This document shows, in pieces, positions 18,995-27,980 of a stretch of 64,000 nucleotides of DNA (its first letter is position 1; every line of letters begins with the position of its first letter). The DNA is from Gymnodinialimonas phycosphaerae (GTDB taxonomy: Bacteria > Pseudomonadota > Alphaproteobacteria > Rhodobacterales > Rhodobacteraceae): NCBI RefSeq assembly GCF_019195455.1, contig NZ_JAIMBW010000001.1:496001-560000 (forward strand), written 5' to 3'. Under the pieces are notes generated by a model. It saw nothing but the letters and a program-made list of their open reading frames with translations, was not told the DNA's origin and ran no database searches. A program made the position numbers and the translations under genes.

Positions 18995-19774
18995 TCAGGC
19001 GCCTTGCGCCGGGCGACGGCCCACGTAGCCAAGTCCGCCCAAAGCCACCAGAAGCAACGGAAGTGCGGCCGGCAGCGGGACAGGCGAGGGGCCCGCATCG
19101 GCGATCACGCCGATACCTTCCATGCTTGCGGGCGTGAAGTCGTTGGCCCGGATCAGGAAGCTGTATTCGCCGAAGTCGGGGCTGAATGAATCCAAGGCGG
19201 GCATGACAACGCCGGGGAAGGGCGAAGAAAGGAAGCCATGCATCAGGTTGAAGCTTCCCTGCGAGATGAGGGCTTCGGGAGCCGCAAAGATAGAAAGGTC
19301 AAGAACGCCCAGATCGGAAAGATCCGTATCGGCAGCCGAGTCCCGATCGTAGAGCAATTCCACCTCGATATCGCCAATGGAGAGGTCAGGGCGCACGACC
19401 TCCAACAGTTCGGTGTAGAAGCTGAAGTTCCAGCCCGTGAAGCCAGATACGACGCCGAGCTCGACATCGAAGGACCCGTCGTTGTCATTGACTGGCGTCA
19501 CCGCGCTGAAACGCGGTGTGATCGACAGACCAAGCAGCAGCGCGTTGCCCAAGCGGTCTGTAAAGACCTTGTAGTTGGTCGCGTCGGTGGAGATCCCGGC
19601 CCCGCCAAAATAGGACTTTGGCGCTGTCGTCCCAACAAGGGAGATATCGCCAAACGTGCCCACGGTGGGGTCTACGGTCGTCGAAAAAGCCGCTCCGGCG
19701 AAGGAAACGACCATCGCGGTGGCAAGGGTAGTATATTTGGTGAACTTTGGCAGCTCCAGAATCGTAATACACAC
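18995..19774 (-). CDS. VPLPA-CTERM sorted surface protein
   Basis: A secreted protein of about 259 residues. The N-terminus holds a signal peptide around AMVVSFAGAAFSTT. The last 28 residues are the tripartite VPLPA-CTERM sorting tail: VPLPAALPLLLVALGGLGY, then a basic cluster RRP, so it should be processed by an exosortase of the rosortase type encoded elsewhere. The middle is rich in small and acidic residues and beta-like, and its role is unknown. The start is uncertain: GTG at the listed position, or a later ATG. It interrupts the row between the SPFH gene and the DUF2927 gene. Confidence 0.82.
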   Translation of the reverse strand: MCITILELPKFTKYTTLATAMVVSFAGAAFSTTVDPTVGTFGDISLVGTTAPKSYFGGAGISTDATNYKVFTDRLGNALLLGLSITPRFSAVTPVNDNDGSFDVELGVVSGFTGWNFSFYTELLEVVRPDLSIGDIEVELLYDRDSAADTDLSDLGVLDLSIFAAPEALISQGSFNLMHGFLSSPFPGVVMPALDSFSPDFGEYSFLIRANDFTPASMEGIGVIADAGPSPVPLPAALPLLLVALGGLGYVGRRPAQGA

Positions 19775-19849
19775 TTATGAATAGTTGACGGCGGATGTGG
19801 GCAAGCATGTGGCCAAGATCAAGGTGATGGCAGTCAAGTTGACGCTCGG

Positions 19850-20782
19850 TTAACTTGGCCCGCCGACCAGTTCTCCGACGATTTGGCGCACGATGGGACG
19901 GGCTTGATCCGGGGTCATGCCGATGGTCAGGCGGTCATTGTAGAGGATGCGCAAAAGCAGCTCATCATGGCGGGTCAGAAGCGCGAATTCCTCGTCGTCG
20001 TTGAAGATCGTGGGCCGCGCCGTGCGGCTGTCGTTGGGCAGACCCAATCCCTGGGCCACTTCCTCGTGGATGCACGAGCGGCGCAAAAGGTCCGGGTGTT
20101 CGTCACGGATCACCGCGATGGCGGTGATGTATTCGGACGTGCCGGTCGGCGAAAAGGCGAAGATGGAGCAATAGGTGAGGCGCCCCATGTCCTGAATCTC
20201 GCGGATCGTGGCGTCGTTGATGCTGGGGACCAACTGGCGCAACAGCGGCCCGGACGTGGCCAAGGCGTCGGCATTCATGAACAAGACGTGGTAGTTGCCG
20301 CCCGAATTGACCGTGCTGATCGGGTGCCCCGTCAACCGCGACAGGCGGGTGGCATAGGTGGACAGGACCGAGCGGTCCTCGGCCTGTTGCCCGGCCTCTA
20401 CCGACGCACCGAAATGCGGCTGAAGGCGCACCGGCCCGCTCCAGCGCCGCAGGGTCGAGGGGGTTTGCCGCGCCACGAAACGCCCGTTTTCCAGCTGGTA
20501 TTCATCGTAAAGCGCGATGCGCTCGAAGTTCGCGGCCAGCTGATCGGCGCTGAACGGCGTATCCGGCCCGCCACCGTCAGTGCGCAACATGCCACGGCTG
20601 ACCAGTCGTGCCTCGGAATTGCGGTAGTAGCGCGCAAGGCTTTGGCTGAGGTTCGAGGGGGTCGTGGCCGCGACCTCTTCCTCCACCCGAGGTTCGGGCA
20701 GCGGAGAGGTGACGGGGGTGGTGGTGACGCAGGCCGCAAGGACCAGCGTCATCACCATTGGGATCAGGGCCGGGACGCGCAC
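19850..20782 (-). CDS. DUF2927 lipoprotein
   Basis: A 310-residue protein beginning with a lipoprotein signal (VRVPALIPMVMTLVLAAC), then a low-complexity linker and a DUF2927 domain. The domain holds the conserved CIHEEVAQGLGLPND, a zinc-protease-like histidine-glutamate pair, and a late acidic block FNDDEEFALLTRHDELLLRILY. It may be an inactive or unusual peptidase-like fold; no activity is known to me. GTG is the preferred start and lies 8 bases beyond the telA stop, so translation overlaps. An ATG 12 codons later is the alternative. It sits downstream of telA in one operon. Confidence 0.85.
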   Translation of the reverse strand: MRVPALIPMVMTLVLAACVTTTPVTSPLPEPRVEEEVAATTPSNLSQSLARYYRNSEARLVSRGMLRTDGGGPDTPFSADQLAANFERIALYDEYQLENGRFVARQTPSTLRRWSGPVRLQPHFGASVEAGQQAEDRSVLSTYATRLSRLTGHPISTVNSGGNYHVLFMNADALATSGPLLRQLVPSINDATIREIQDMGRLTYCSIFAFSPTGTSEYITAIAVIRDEHPDLLRRSCIHEEVAQGLGLPNDSRTARPTIFNDDEEFALLTRHDELLLRILYNDRLTIGMTPDQARPIVRQIVGELVGGPS

Positions 20783-20789
20783 GTAGGGC

Positions 20790-21992
20790 TCAGGACTGCA
20801 CGGGCGTCGCGTCGCCTTCGATGACATCCGCATCGGCAACGGGACGACGGGCAGAGGCAGACGACAGCGTGTCGCGCAACTCGCGCTCCATCTTCTCCAT
20901 CTCGGCTTCGGCTTCGCGGCGCTTGCGCTTGCCTTCGTCCGCGATCTGCAGGCTTTCTTCGATGGTGGCGACCAGTTCGGCGTTGGCATGCTTGACGGCT
21001 TCGATGTCGAAGACGCCGCGCTCCATCTCTTGGCGGACCAACTTGTTGGATTCGCGCAGGTTTTCGGCGTTGCGCGTCAGCAGCTCGTTGGTCAGATCGG
21101 TGGCTTCCTTCACCGCCTTGGCGGCTTCGGTGGAGCGTTGGATGGTCACGGCCTGGGCCAGTTGCGTTTCCCACAGGGGCACTGTGTTGACGAGGGTGGA
21201 GTTGATCTTGGTCACTAGGCTCTTGTCGTTTTCCTGCACCAGGCGGATCGAGGGCAGGGACTGCATCGTCACCTGACGGGTCAGCTTCAGGTCGTGCACG
21301 CGGCGTTCCAGATCGTCGCGCGCGGCCCGCATGTCACGCAGCTCTTGCGCCTTGATGACCTGGTCATCCTCGGGCGCGGCGTTCACTTCCGCTTCCTTCG
21401 CAGGGATCGTGATATCGTCGAGTTCGCGCAGCTTTTCCTCACCGGCGGCGATGTAAAGCGCCAGCTCGTCGTAGAAATCGAGGGTCTTCTCATAGAGTTT
21501 GTCGAGGGACTTGATGTCCTTCATCAGGATATGCTCGTGCTCCAGCAGGTTGTCGGTGATCTTGTCGATCTGCTCTTGGACGTCTTCATATTTCGCCATG
21601 AATTCGTGGATTGGCTTGGCCTTGCCAAAGAGCCGCTCCCACCACGATTGCTTGCGGTTGGGGTCCAACTCGTCGACGGAAAAGCCGCGGATGGTGCCGA
21701 CGATTTCGCGCAGGCTGTCGCCCGCGGGGCCTGCATCCTTGTTCTTGACGCCAGCCAGCATGGCTTGGGAAATCTGCTGCAACTCGGCCTGCGCCGAGGA
21801 GCCAAAGGACACGATGGAATTTGTGTCGGTCATGTTGATCTCGGCCATGCGCGAGCGGATCTGCTCGGACGTCGGCGCATCGGCCTCGGGCAGGGGAATG
21901 AGGTCGGCGGAGGGTTCGGGAAGGACGACGGCGTTCAGCTCATCAACCATCGTTTCGATCTCTTGAGCCTGTTGGTGGGTTTTAGATTGCAT
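20790..21992 (-). CDS. Toxic anion resistance protein (TelA family)
   Basis: A 400-residue soluble, largely helical protein of the TelA/KlaA family, first tied to tellurite resistance and now to general membrane and phage stress. Typical segments are IVSFGSSAQAELQQISQAML, WWERLFGKAKPIHEFMAKYE and the long coiled region with NTVPLWETQLAQAVTIQRS. The C-terminus is a charged coiled coil. It begins 4 bases after xpaC stops and is followed directly by the DUF2927 gene, so all three are one transcription unit. TelA and XpaC occur together in many bacteria. Confidence 0.94.
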   Translation of the reverse strand: MQSKTHQQAQEIETMVDELNAVVLPEPSADLIPLPEADAPTSEQIRSRMAEINMTDTNSIVSFGSSAQAELQQISQAMLAGVKNKDAGPAGDSLREIVGTIRGFSVDELDPNRKQSWWERLFGKAKPIHEFMAKYEDVQEQIDKITDNLLEHEHILMKDIKSLDKLYEKTLDFYDELALYIAAGEEKLRELDDITIPAKEAEVNAAPEDDQVIKAQELRDMRAARDDLERRVHDLKLTRQVTMQSLPSIRLVQENDKSLVTKINSTLVNTVPLWETQLAQAVTIQRSTEAAKAVKEATDLTNELLTRNAENLRESNKLVRQEMERGVFDIEAVKHANAELVATIEESLQIADEGKRKRREAEAEMEKMERELRDTLSSASARRPVADADVIEGDATPVQS

Positions 21993-21996
21993 AACG

Positions 21997-22932
21997 TTAT
22001 CCCTGTCGTTCTAGATATTGTGTTTCGCGGTTCAGGCGGTCTTGCAGGACCTCGATCTCCACGTCGAAATTGGTACGATCATCGATCAGAAGCGTCTCTT
22101 TTCGGGCGGCGAAATTCTGTTCGAGATCGTCGAGGAAAGTAATGTAATCGCTGCGGACCTTGTAGTCGGTCTTGCGGGAATAAAGGTTGGCGAATTGCAC
22201 CGTCGCATCGCGTGCGCCCTTCAGATAGACGCCCAGATAGCGGCGCGCGGCGTTAAGATCGCGGGGATCTTCTTCGACCTGCCGGAATAGGCCACGTGCC
22301 ACGGTTTGAAAGCGGTCCACGCGGGCCTCCAGCTGCGAGTCGCGGACCCGCGCAATGGCGTCTTTTTGTTCGGCCAAGATCGCCTCGGCCTCATCGATCT
22401 TGCGCGCCACACGCTCAGAGGTGAACGAATCCATCCCTTCCATCCCCTTGTTTTTCAACGGATCAAGCCCGAAGGAAAACAGGTGTAGGCCCGCCGCAAG
22501 GAAGCCCACCACGTTGGCAGAGATGATCGACTGGACGCCGAAATTCGAGCCACCCAGGATCAGCAGGGCCACGCCGATGCCGGTGCCCACGGCGCCGAAG
22601 ATCTTGCGCGGGATCGCTGGCTTGCGGGCGACTTTGCGTTCATTGAACGCATCCTCGGCCCGGACGCCATCGCGGGTCAGCCAGGCCGAAAGCAGCAGCA
22701 TGGCGCCACCGGCCAAGTCCACCGCCATCTGGGTGACGCCGGAATTGAAGATCACCGTCGGGATCACCAGCAGGGGCAGGATGAACAGCATGTTCAGCTT
22801 CGCCCCGTGGCGCATGGGCTTTCGGCCCTTGAAGGGGGCCACTTCCATCTTCAGATGGCTCACCATCTCGCGCGGGGTGTCGCCGTCTCGTTGGCCGGTG
22901 GGGCTATGTTCGCCGCCGTATCGCTTTGCCAT
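21997..22932 (-). CDS. XpaC-like membrane protein
   Basis: A 311-residue protein of the family named for 5-bromo-4-chloroindolyl phosphate hydrolysis (XpaC), a misnomer as it is not a phosphatase. Two pairs of hydrophobic segments lie at about residues 45-80 and 110-145 (LNMLFILPLLVIPTVIF; GIGVALLILGGSNFG). A cytosolic helical domain follows (SERVARKIDEAEAILAEQ). Start: the ATG giving MAKRYGGEHSPTGQ; the open frame runs on into the spacer. It lies 2 bases after a 29-residue membrane peptide frame and 4 before telA. Confidence 0.9.
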   Translation of the reverse strand: MAKRYGGEHSPTGQRDGDTPREMVSHLKMEVAPFKGRKPMRHGAKLNMLFILPLLVIPTVIFNSGVTQMAVDLAGGAMLLLSAWLTRDGVRAEDAFNERKVARKPAIPRKIFGAVGTGIGVALLILGGSNFGVQSIISANVVGFLAAGLHLFSFGLDPLKNKGMEGMDSFTSERVARKIDEAEAILAEQKDAIARVRDSQLEARVDRFQTVARGLFRQVEEDPRDLNAARRYLGVYLKGARDATVQFANLYSRKTDYKVRSDYITFLDDLEQNFAARKETLLIDDRTNFDVEIEVLQDRLNRETQYLERQG

Positions 22933-22934
22933 GC

Positions 22935-23024
22935 CTAAAGAACTCCGAACCCGCCGAAGATCGCGCCAACGATCACAAGGACCAGCACGAAGAAAGAGAC
23001 GCCTTGCAGAAAGGTGGATGACAT
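22935..23024 (-). CDS. Putative 29-residue membrane peptide
   Basis: The frame begins MSSTFLQGVSFFVLVL and continues as one hydrophobic helix ending in GAIFGGFGVL, a complete single-span peptide. Its TAG stop is two bases before the xpaC ATG, which is the spacing of a real operon gene. The ribosome site is weak (GGGGCCC). It may instead be only a leader that sets xpaC translation. A perfect 7-base inverted repeat (ACCTGCA-N6-TGCAGGT at 23077-23096) lies about 55 bases upstream. Confidence 0.5.
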   Translation of the reverse strand: MSSTFLQGVSFFVLVLVIVGAIFGGFGVL

Positions 23025-23275
23025 ATGGGCCCCGTAAAACGTTTTGTTGTGCCTGCCATGAATGACAGTCGATGTCACCTGCAACGATATGCAGGTTCTC
23101 GCGCAAAAACCAGCAAAGGACGGCCGATCGCGGCGGCTTGGCGCTGGTGTGGTTAAGAAATCGGCATCGCGGGTCGTTTTCGCAAGGGGGAAAGCAGCAC
23201 GCAGCGTCCCCGATCCCGGTCCGATCCTCACGCTTTTGCGCCTTGACGGGTCGCGCGCGGAGGCGTAGCCACATG

Positions 23276-23332
23276 CCCGTGGCGATTTGTGAACCGGATT
23301 GCGGGCCACGTAAAACATTCCGCTAAAGAGGT
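23276..23332 (+). ncRNA. SAM-II riboswitch upstream of metZ
   Basis: The leader matches the SAM-II (metA-motif) aptamer: P1 arms CGTGGC and GCCACG enclose GATTTG and CCGGATTGCG, followed by TAAAACA and the conserved 3' pseudoknot strand CGCTAAAGAGG. It ends about 74 bases before the metZ ATG. SAM-II elements of alphaproteobacteria precede methionine synthesis genes and block translation when S-adenosylmethionine is bound, which fits this gene. The rest of the 381-base spacer (from 23025) holds the divergent promoters and a short inverted repeat near 23085; nothing else was seen. Confidence 0.92.
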
Positions 23333-23405
23333 CGAGGCCGCGAGTGATCGCGCCGTCCCCGACCATAATTGTGGGCTTTCGCGCCCGATGAATGGAGATT
23401 GGGGA

Positions 23406-24599
23406 ATGACAGATTCGTCCCAAAAGAACTGGTCCAAACGCACCCGCGCGGTGCATGCGGGCACCCGCCGGTCGCAATACGGAGAATTGTCGGAGGCAAT
23501 GTTCCTGACCCAGGGCTTTGCCTATCCGACCGCCGAGGCGGCCGAGCAGCGGTTTATCTCATCGGGCGAGGATGAATACATCTACGCCCGTTACGGCAAC
23601 CCGACGGTCGCGATGTTCGAAGAGCGGATCGCAGCGCTGGAAGGTGCCGAAGACGCCTTTGCAACAGCCTCAGGGATGGCGGCGGTCTCGGCTGCGCTGA
23701 CCTCGATGTTGCGGGCAGGGGACCATGTGGTCTCGGCCCGGGCGCTCTTCGGGTCGTGCCAATATGTTCTGGACGAGATCCTGACCCGCTTCGGCGTTGA
23801 GGTGACGTTCGTGGACGGCACGGACATTGACGCATGGCGTGGGGCGGTCCGCCCGGACACCAAGGCCGTGTTCTTTGAGAGCGTCAGCAACCCGACCCTA
23901 GAGGTCATCGACATCCGCGCCGTCTCCGAGATCGCCCACGCGGTGGGCGCTACCGTGATCTGCGATAACGTTTTCGCCACCCCCACCTTCAGCGACGCCA
24001 TCGCGCAAGGCGTTGATGTTGTGGTCTATTCCGCGACGAAACATATCGACGGGCAGGGGCGGTGTCTGGGCGGCGTGATCCTTGGCACGAAGGCGTTCAT
24101 CCGCAAGACCGTAGAGCCCTACCTGAAACACACCGGCGGGGCGATGTCGCCGTTTACCGCTTGGGTGATGCTGAAGGGCCTTGAGACGATGGACCTGCGC
24201 GTGAGGGCGCAAGCGGATAGCGCGCAGGCGATTGCAGAGGCGCTGGAGGGCACCCCCGGCGCGGCACGCGTGGTCTTTCCGGGCTTGCCGTCGCATCCGC
24301 AACACGCGCTTTGCCAAGCGCAAATGGGTGCGGGCGGCACGGTGATTGCCGTTGAAGCCGACGGTGGCCAGGACGGCGCGTTCCGCGCGCTCAACGCGTT
24401 GGAGATCTTCACGATTTCCAATAATCTGGGGGACGCCAAGTCCATCGCTACCCATCCCGCCACCACGACGCACCAACGTCTGACCGACGCGCAGCGGGCC
24501 GAATTGGGCATCACACCGGGATGGTTGCGCCTGTCGATCGGGTTGGAAGGCACCGACGATCTGATCGCCGACCTCAAGGGGGCATTGGCGCGGGCATGA
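23406..24599 (+). CDS. metZ: O-succinylhomoserine sulfhydrylase
   Basis: A pyridoxal-phosphate enzyme that makes homocysteine from an activated homoserine and sulfide. The 397-residue protein has the Cys/Met metabolism fold: ARYGNPTVAMFEERIAALEG, ATASGMAAVSAALTSML, and the PLP lysine in VVYSATKHIDGQGRCLGG. The N-terminus KRTRAVHAGTRRSQYGE and LTQGFAYPTAEAAEQRF are typical of MetZ rather than MetB or MetC. ATG after GGAGATTGGGGA is the start. A SAM-II riboswitch in its leader supports the methionine role. Its TGA overlaps the next ATG. Confidence 0.96.
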   Translation: MTDSSQKNWSKRTRAVHAGTRRSQYGELSEAMFLTQGFAYPTAEAAEQRFISSGEDEYIYARYGNPTVAMFEERIAALEGAEDAFATASGMAAVSAALTSMLRAGDHVVSARALFGSCQYVLDEILTRFGVEVTFVDGTDIDAWRGAVRPDTKAVFFESVSNPTLEVIDIRAVSEIAHAVGATVICDNVFATPTFSDAIAQGVDVVVYSATKHIDGQGRCLGGVILGTKAFIRKTVEPYLKHTGGAMSPFTAWVMLKGLETMDLRVRAQADSAQAIAEALEGTPGAARVVFPGLPSHPQHALCQAQMGAGGTVIAVEADGGQDGAFRALNALEIFTISNNLGDAKSIATHPATTTHQRLTDAQRAELGITPGWLRLSIGLEGTDDLIADLKGALARA

Positions 24600-25090
24600 A
24601 TGGCTTGATCATCCGTCCCTATCGGCCCGCCGATGCGATCCCCCTGGCGACGCTGTACCACCGCTCGGTGAATGAGGGGGCGTCGCGCAAATACGACGCC
24701 GCGCAGCGCGCCGCTTGGTCGCCTGCGCCGCCCACCAGCGAAGGCTGGCGCGCCCGGGTGGAGGAGGCCGAGACCATCGTGGCGGAACAAAACGGCACGC
24801 TTCTGGGGTTCATGACGCTTGATATCGACAGCGGATTCCTTGATTTCGCCTATGTCGCGCCCGAGGCGATGGGCAAAGGCGTGGCCGCTGCCCTATATGC
24901 GGTGATCGAAGGGCGCGCACGGGTCAAGGGCCACACGGTGCTGGAAACCGAGGCCAGCCTGTTGGCCGAGCCGTTCTTTCGCCGCCACGGCTGGCGGGTG
25001 ATCCAGCGCCAGGAGGTAGAGCGGCACGGGGTGAAAATCCCCAACGCGCGAATGGAAAAGCGGCTGGTACGCCGCTTTGCGGCGGCATGA
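24596..25090 (+). CDS. GNAT family N-acetyltransferase
   Basis: A 164-residue single-domain acetyl-CoA dependent acetyltransferase. The GNAT strand and pyrophosphate loop are visible in FAYVAPEAMGKGVAAALYAVI, and a second core motif in LETEASLLAEPFFRRHGWRV. The ATGA overlap with metZ and a further ATGA overlap with the following amidotransferase gene show a coupled trio. The substrate is unknown; the place after metZ is the only clue. Confidence 0.93.
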   Translation: MNGLIIRPYRPADAIPLATLYHRSVNEGASRKYDAAQRAAWSPAPPTSEGWRARVEEAETIVAEQNGTLLGFMTLDIDSGFLDFAYVAPEAMGKGVAAALYAVIEGRARVKGHTVLETEASLLAEPFFRRHGWRVIQRQEVERHGVKIPNARMEKRLVRRFAAA

Positions 25091-25881
25091 GCCAGCAGGC
25101 TTTGCATAGCGGGGGCGCCCCGACGCAGCGTTCGGCGCGCAACGGCGGCGCAAGCCAGTTCCTGATTTTGCAGTTGCGCCCCGAGGACGCGGCCGCAGAG
25201 GAGGAATTCGCCGCCTTCCTCGCGCGCGGCGGACTGGCCGCCGAAGAAGTCCGCCGTGTGCGCCTGGACGAGGCACCAATCCCGGCGCTGTCGCTGGACG
25301 ACTTCGCGGGCATCATCGTCGGCGGTGGGCCGGGCTGCGTGTCCGATGATCCGGCCAGCAAGAACCCCCTGGAAGCCCGCATCGAGGCTGACATCATGGG
25401 GCTGATGCCGGAAATCCTGTCGCGCGACATGCCGTTTCTCGGCTGCTGCTATGGCATGGGCATCCTTGGGGCGGCGCTTGGTGCGCCCGTGGGCAAGGGC
25501 CGCTATGGTGAGCCCATCGGCGGGGTTGCCTGCGAGGTCACGGATGCGGGCGCGAGTGACCCGCTGCTGCACGACGTTCCGAAAGCGTTCCGCGCGCTGG
25601 TCGGCCACAAGGAAGCGGTGGAGGATCTGCCCGAGGGGGCCGTGCACCTCGTGGCGTCGGGCCCTTGTCCATTCCAGATGATCCGCGCGGGCAACAACGT
25701 CTACGCCACTCAGTTCCACCCCGAGGCGCGCGGTGAAAACTTCGCCAACCGCATCGAGATCTACCGCGACAGGGGCTATTTTGCCCCCGAGGATGCGGGC
25801 GCGCTGACCAAGGCCGTGCTGGCCGAAGACATCGTGGCGCCCGAGCGTATCTTGCACAATTTCGTGACACGCTTTCGATAA
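25087..25881 (+). CDS. Class I glutamine amidotransferase-like protein
   Basis: A 264-residue protein of the stand-alone GATase family (GMP synthase amidotransferase-like). The nucleophile elbow is LGCCYGMGILG, with the second cysteine as likely nucleophile, and the triad histidine is in YATQFHPEARGE. IIVGGGPGCVSDD forms the oxyanion region. No synthetase domain is fused, so the ammonia acceptor is unknown; some relatives cut gamma-glutamyl compounds. The first 25 residues are low complexity, so the true start might be a little later, but the ATGA overlap with the GNAT gene favours this one. Confidence 0.9.
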   Translation: MSQQALHSGGAPTQRSARNGGASQFLILQLRPEDAAAEEEFAAFLARGGLAAEEVRRVRLDEAPIPALSLDDFAGIIVGGGPGCVSDDPASKNPLEARIEADIMGLMPEILSRDMPFLGCCYGMGILGAALGAPVGKGRYGEPIGGVACEVTDAGASDPLLHDVPKAFRALVGHKEAVEDLPEGAVHLVASGPCPFQMIRAGNNVYATQFHPEARGENFANRIEIYRDRGYFAPEDAGALTKAVLAEDIVAPERILHNFVTRFR

Positions 25882-25999
25882 AACTCTGATTTAATGCTGC
25901 AAACGAGCCCTCGGGATCAAAATAGGCGTAAATCAAGACTTGGGTTTTGCACAACCTGCGCCATATCGTGGGACGAAACCATCAAAGAGAGAGTGGCAC

Positions 26000-27088
<1,089 letters not shown>

Positions 27089-27128
27089 AGTGATACACGA
27101 AGATCATCGTATAACGTGCTGAAAACAA

Positions 27129-27161
27129 AAAGCCCCCCCCTGCAAACGCCGGGGGCCTTTC
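27129..27161. terminator. Bidirectional terminator between folE2 and the Tat-signal gene
   Basis: AGCCCCCC and GGGGGCCT arms flank a loop TGCAAACGC. On the plus strand it is followed by TTTCATTG, on the minus strand by CTTTTTGTTTTC, so it can stop both converging transcripts. Confidence 0.85.
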
Positions 27162-27182
27162 ATTGTGTATGCAAGTCTCGGT

Positions 27183-27500
27183 TCAGTAGTAAGGGCGTCC
27201 GCGGCCGTAGCCCACGCGGTCGGTGATGTTGCCGCCCCAATCGCGGTCCGTCACGCCAGAGCGATAGCTGAGCGGTGAGCCGCGGCCCGCGCCGACGGGG
27301 TCGGTGATGTTGCCGTTGTCCACGTCGGTGATGCCGTAGGGCACACAGGCGGTGACGCCTACGGTACCGGCGCCGAGGCCCGCAAGGCCCACGCTGCGCA
27401 GTACCGTACGACGGTCCATGCGCTTGGAGCTGATCTGATCTTCGGACAACGGTTTTCCGGCAGAGGCGTTCTTTTTCTTGTCGTTGCTGTTTTCGTCCAT
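27183..27500 (-). CDS. Small Tat-signal protein with GNITD-VG-GRG repeats
   Basis: A 105-residue protein. After a charged leader comes MDRRTVLRSVGLAGLGAG, a twin-arginine-like signal, then GVTACVPYG with a possible lipobox. The mature part is only about 45 residues and contains two copies of GNITD-x-VG-x-GRG separated by a short linker; the chain ends in GRPYY. No family recognised. ATG was chosen because AAGGGAGACCACCCAG precedes it. It follows another small gene and may share its transcript. Export by Tat is inferred, not shown. Confidence 0.72.
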   Translation of the reverse strand: MDENSNDKKKNASAGKPLSEDQISSKRMDRRTVLRSVGLAGLGAGTVGVTACVPYGITDVDNGNITDPVGAGRGSPLSYRSGVTDRDWGGNITDRVGYGRGRPYY

Positions 27501-27566
27501 CTGGGTGGTCTCCCTTGCAAATTGGCTGGGTTGAATGGGGGTCGGCAGCCGGGGCCGCGACATAGG

Positions 27567-27779
27567 TTAACTGTCTTTATCGGTATGAAGGGGTTTTTTA
27601 GGTGCGGGTGCTGTGTCGTGATCGGTGGCCGCTGCGGGAACATCGGAGTCGCTATGGGCATCCGCATCCGTGCCCGGAGCCCCCGAACTGGGGCCCGCGC
27701 GACGGGCAAACGTGGCGATGTCGGCATCGCTCAACGATTTGCTGCCGTTTTTGGGAGCCTCGTTCGACATATCAACCAT
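27567..27779 (-). CDS. Small hydrophilic protein of unknown function
   Basis: A 70-residue protein, MVDMSNEAPKNGSKSLSD followed by ADIATFARRAG and a low-complexity Ala/Asp/Ser/Pro tail ending in lysines and aspartates. No membrane segment or motif. The open frame extends upstream but that part (with a TM-free Arg/Pro leader) looks non-coding. It precedes the small Tat-signal gene by 66 bases in the same direction, and the two may belong together. Confidence is low because low-complexity frames arise easily at this GC content. Confidence 0.45.
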   Translation of the reverse strand: MVDMSNEAPKNGSKSLSDADIATFARRAGPSSGAPGTDADAHSDSDVPAAATDHDTAPAPKKPLHTDKDS

Positions 27780-27954
27780 CACCGTCTTTTGACGCCCCTT
27801 TGTGGGCGATATCGCACTTGGGTCACCGGCGGGCCGTGGCAGGCGGGCAGCTGTGACCGTGTTATTGACAAAACGGTAGCCGCGGCAGCCCATCAAATCA
27901 ATCCTTTAGTGCGTCCTTGCACCTTGCCCCCGGTGCGGCCCGCTTGACAGGCAG

Positions 27955-27972
27955 GCGTTGGCGCGCCAACGC
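27955..27972. promoter_or_regulatory. Perfect 18-base palindrome at the trkH start
   Basis: GCGTTGGCGCGCCAACGC is a perfect inverted repeat ending 8 bases before the trkH ATG and covering the place of the ribosome site. A TTGACA hexamer lies just upstream (27944-27949). It could be a repressor site or an RNA hairpin that hides the start. Confidence 0.5.
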
Positions 27973-27980
27973 TCCGCCCC

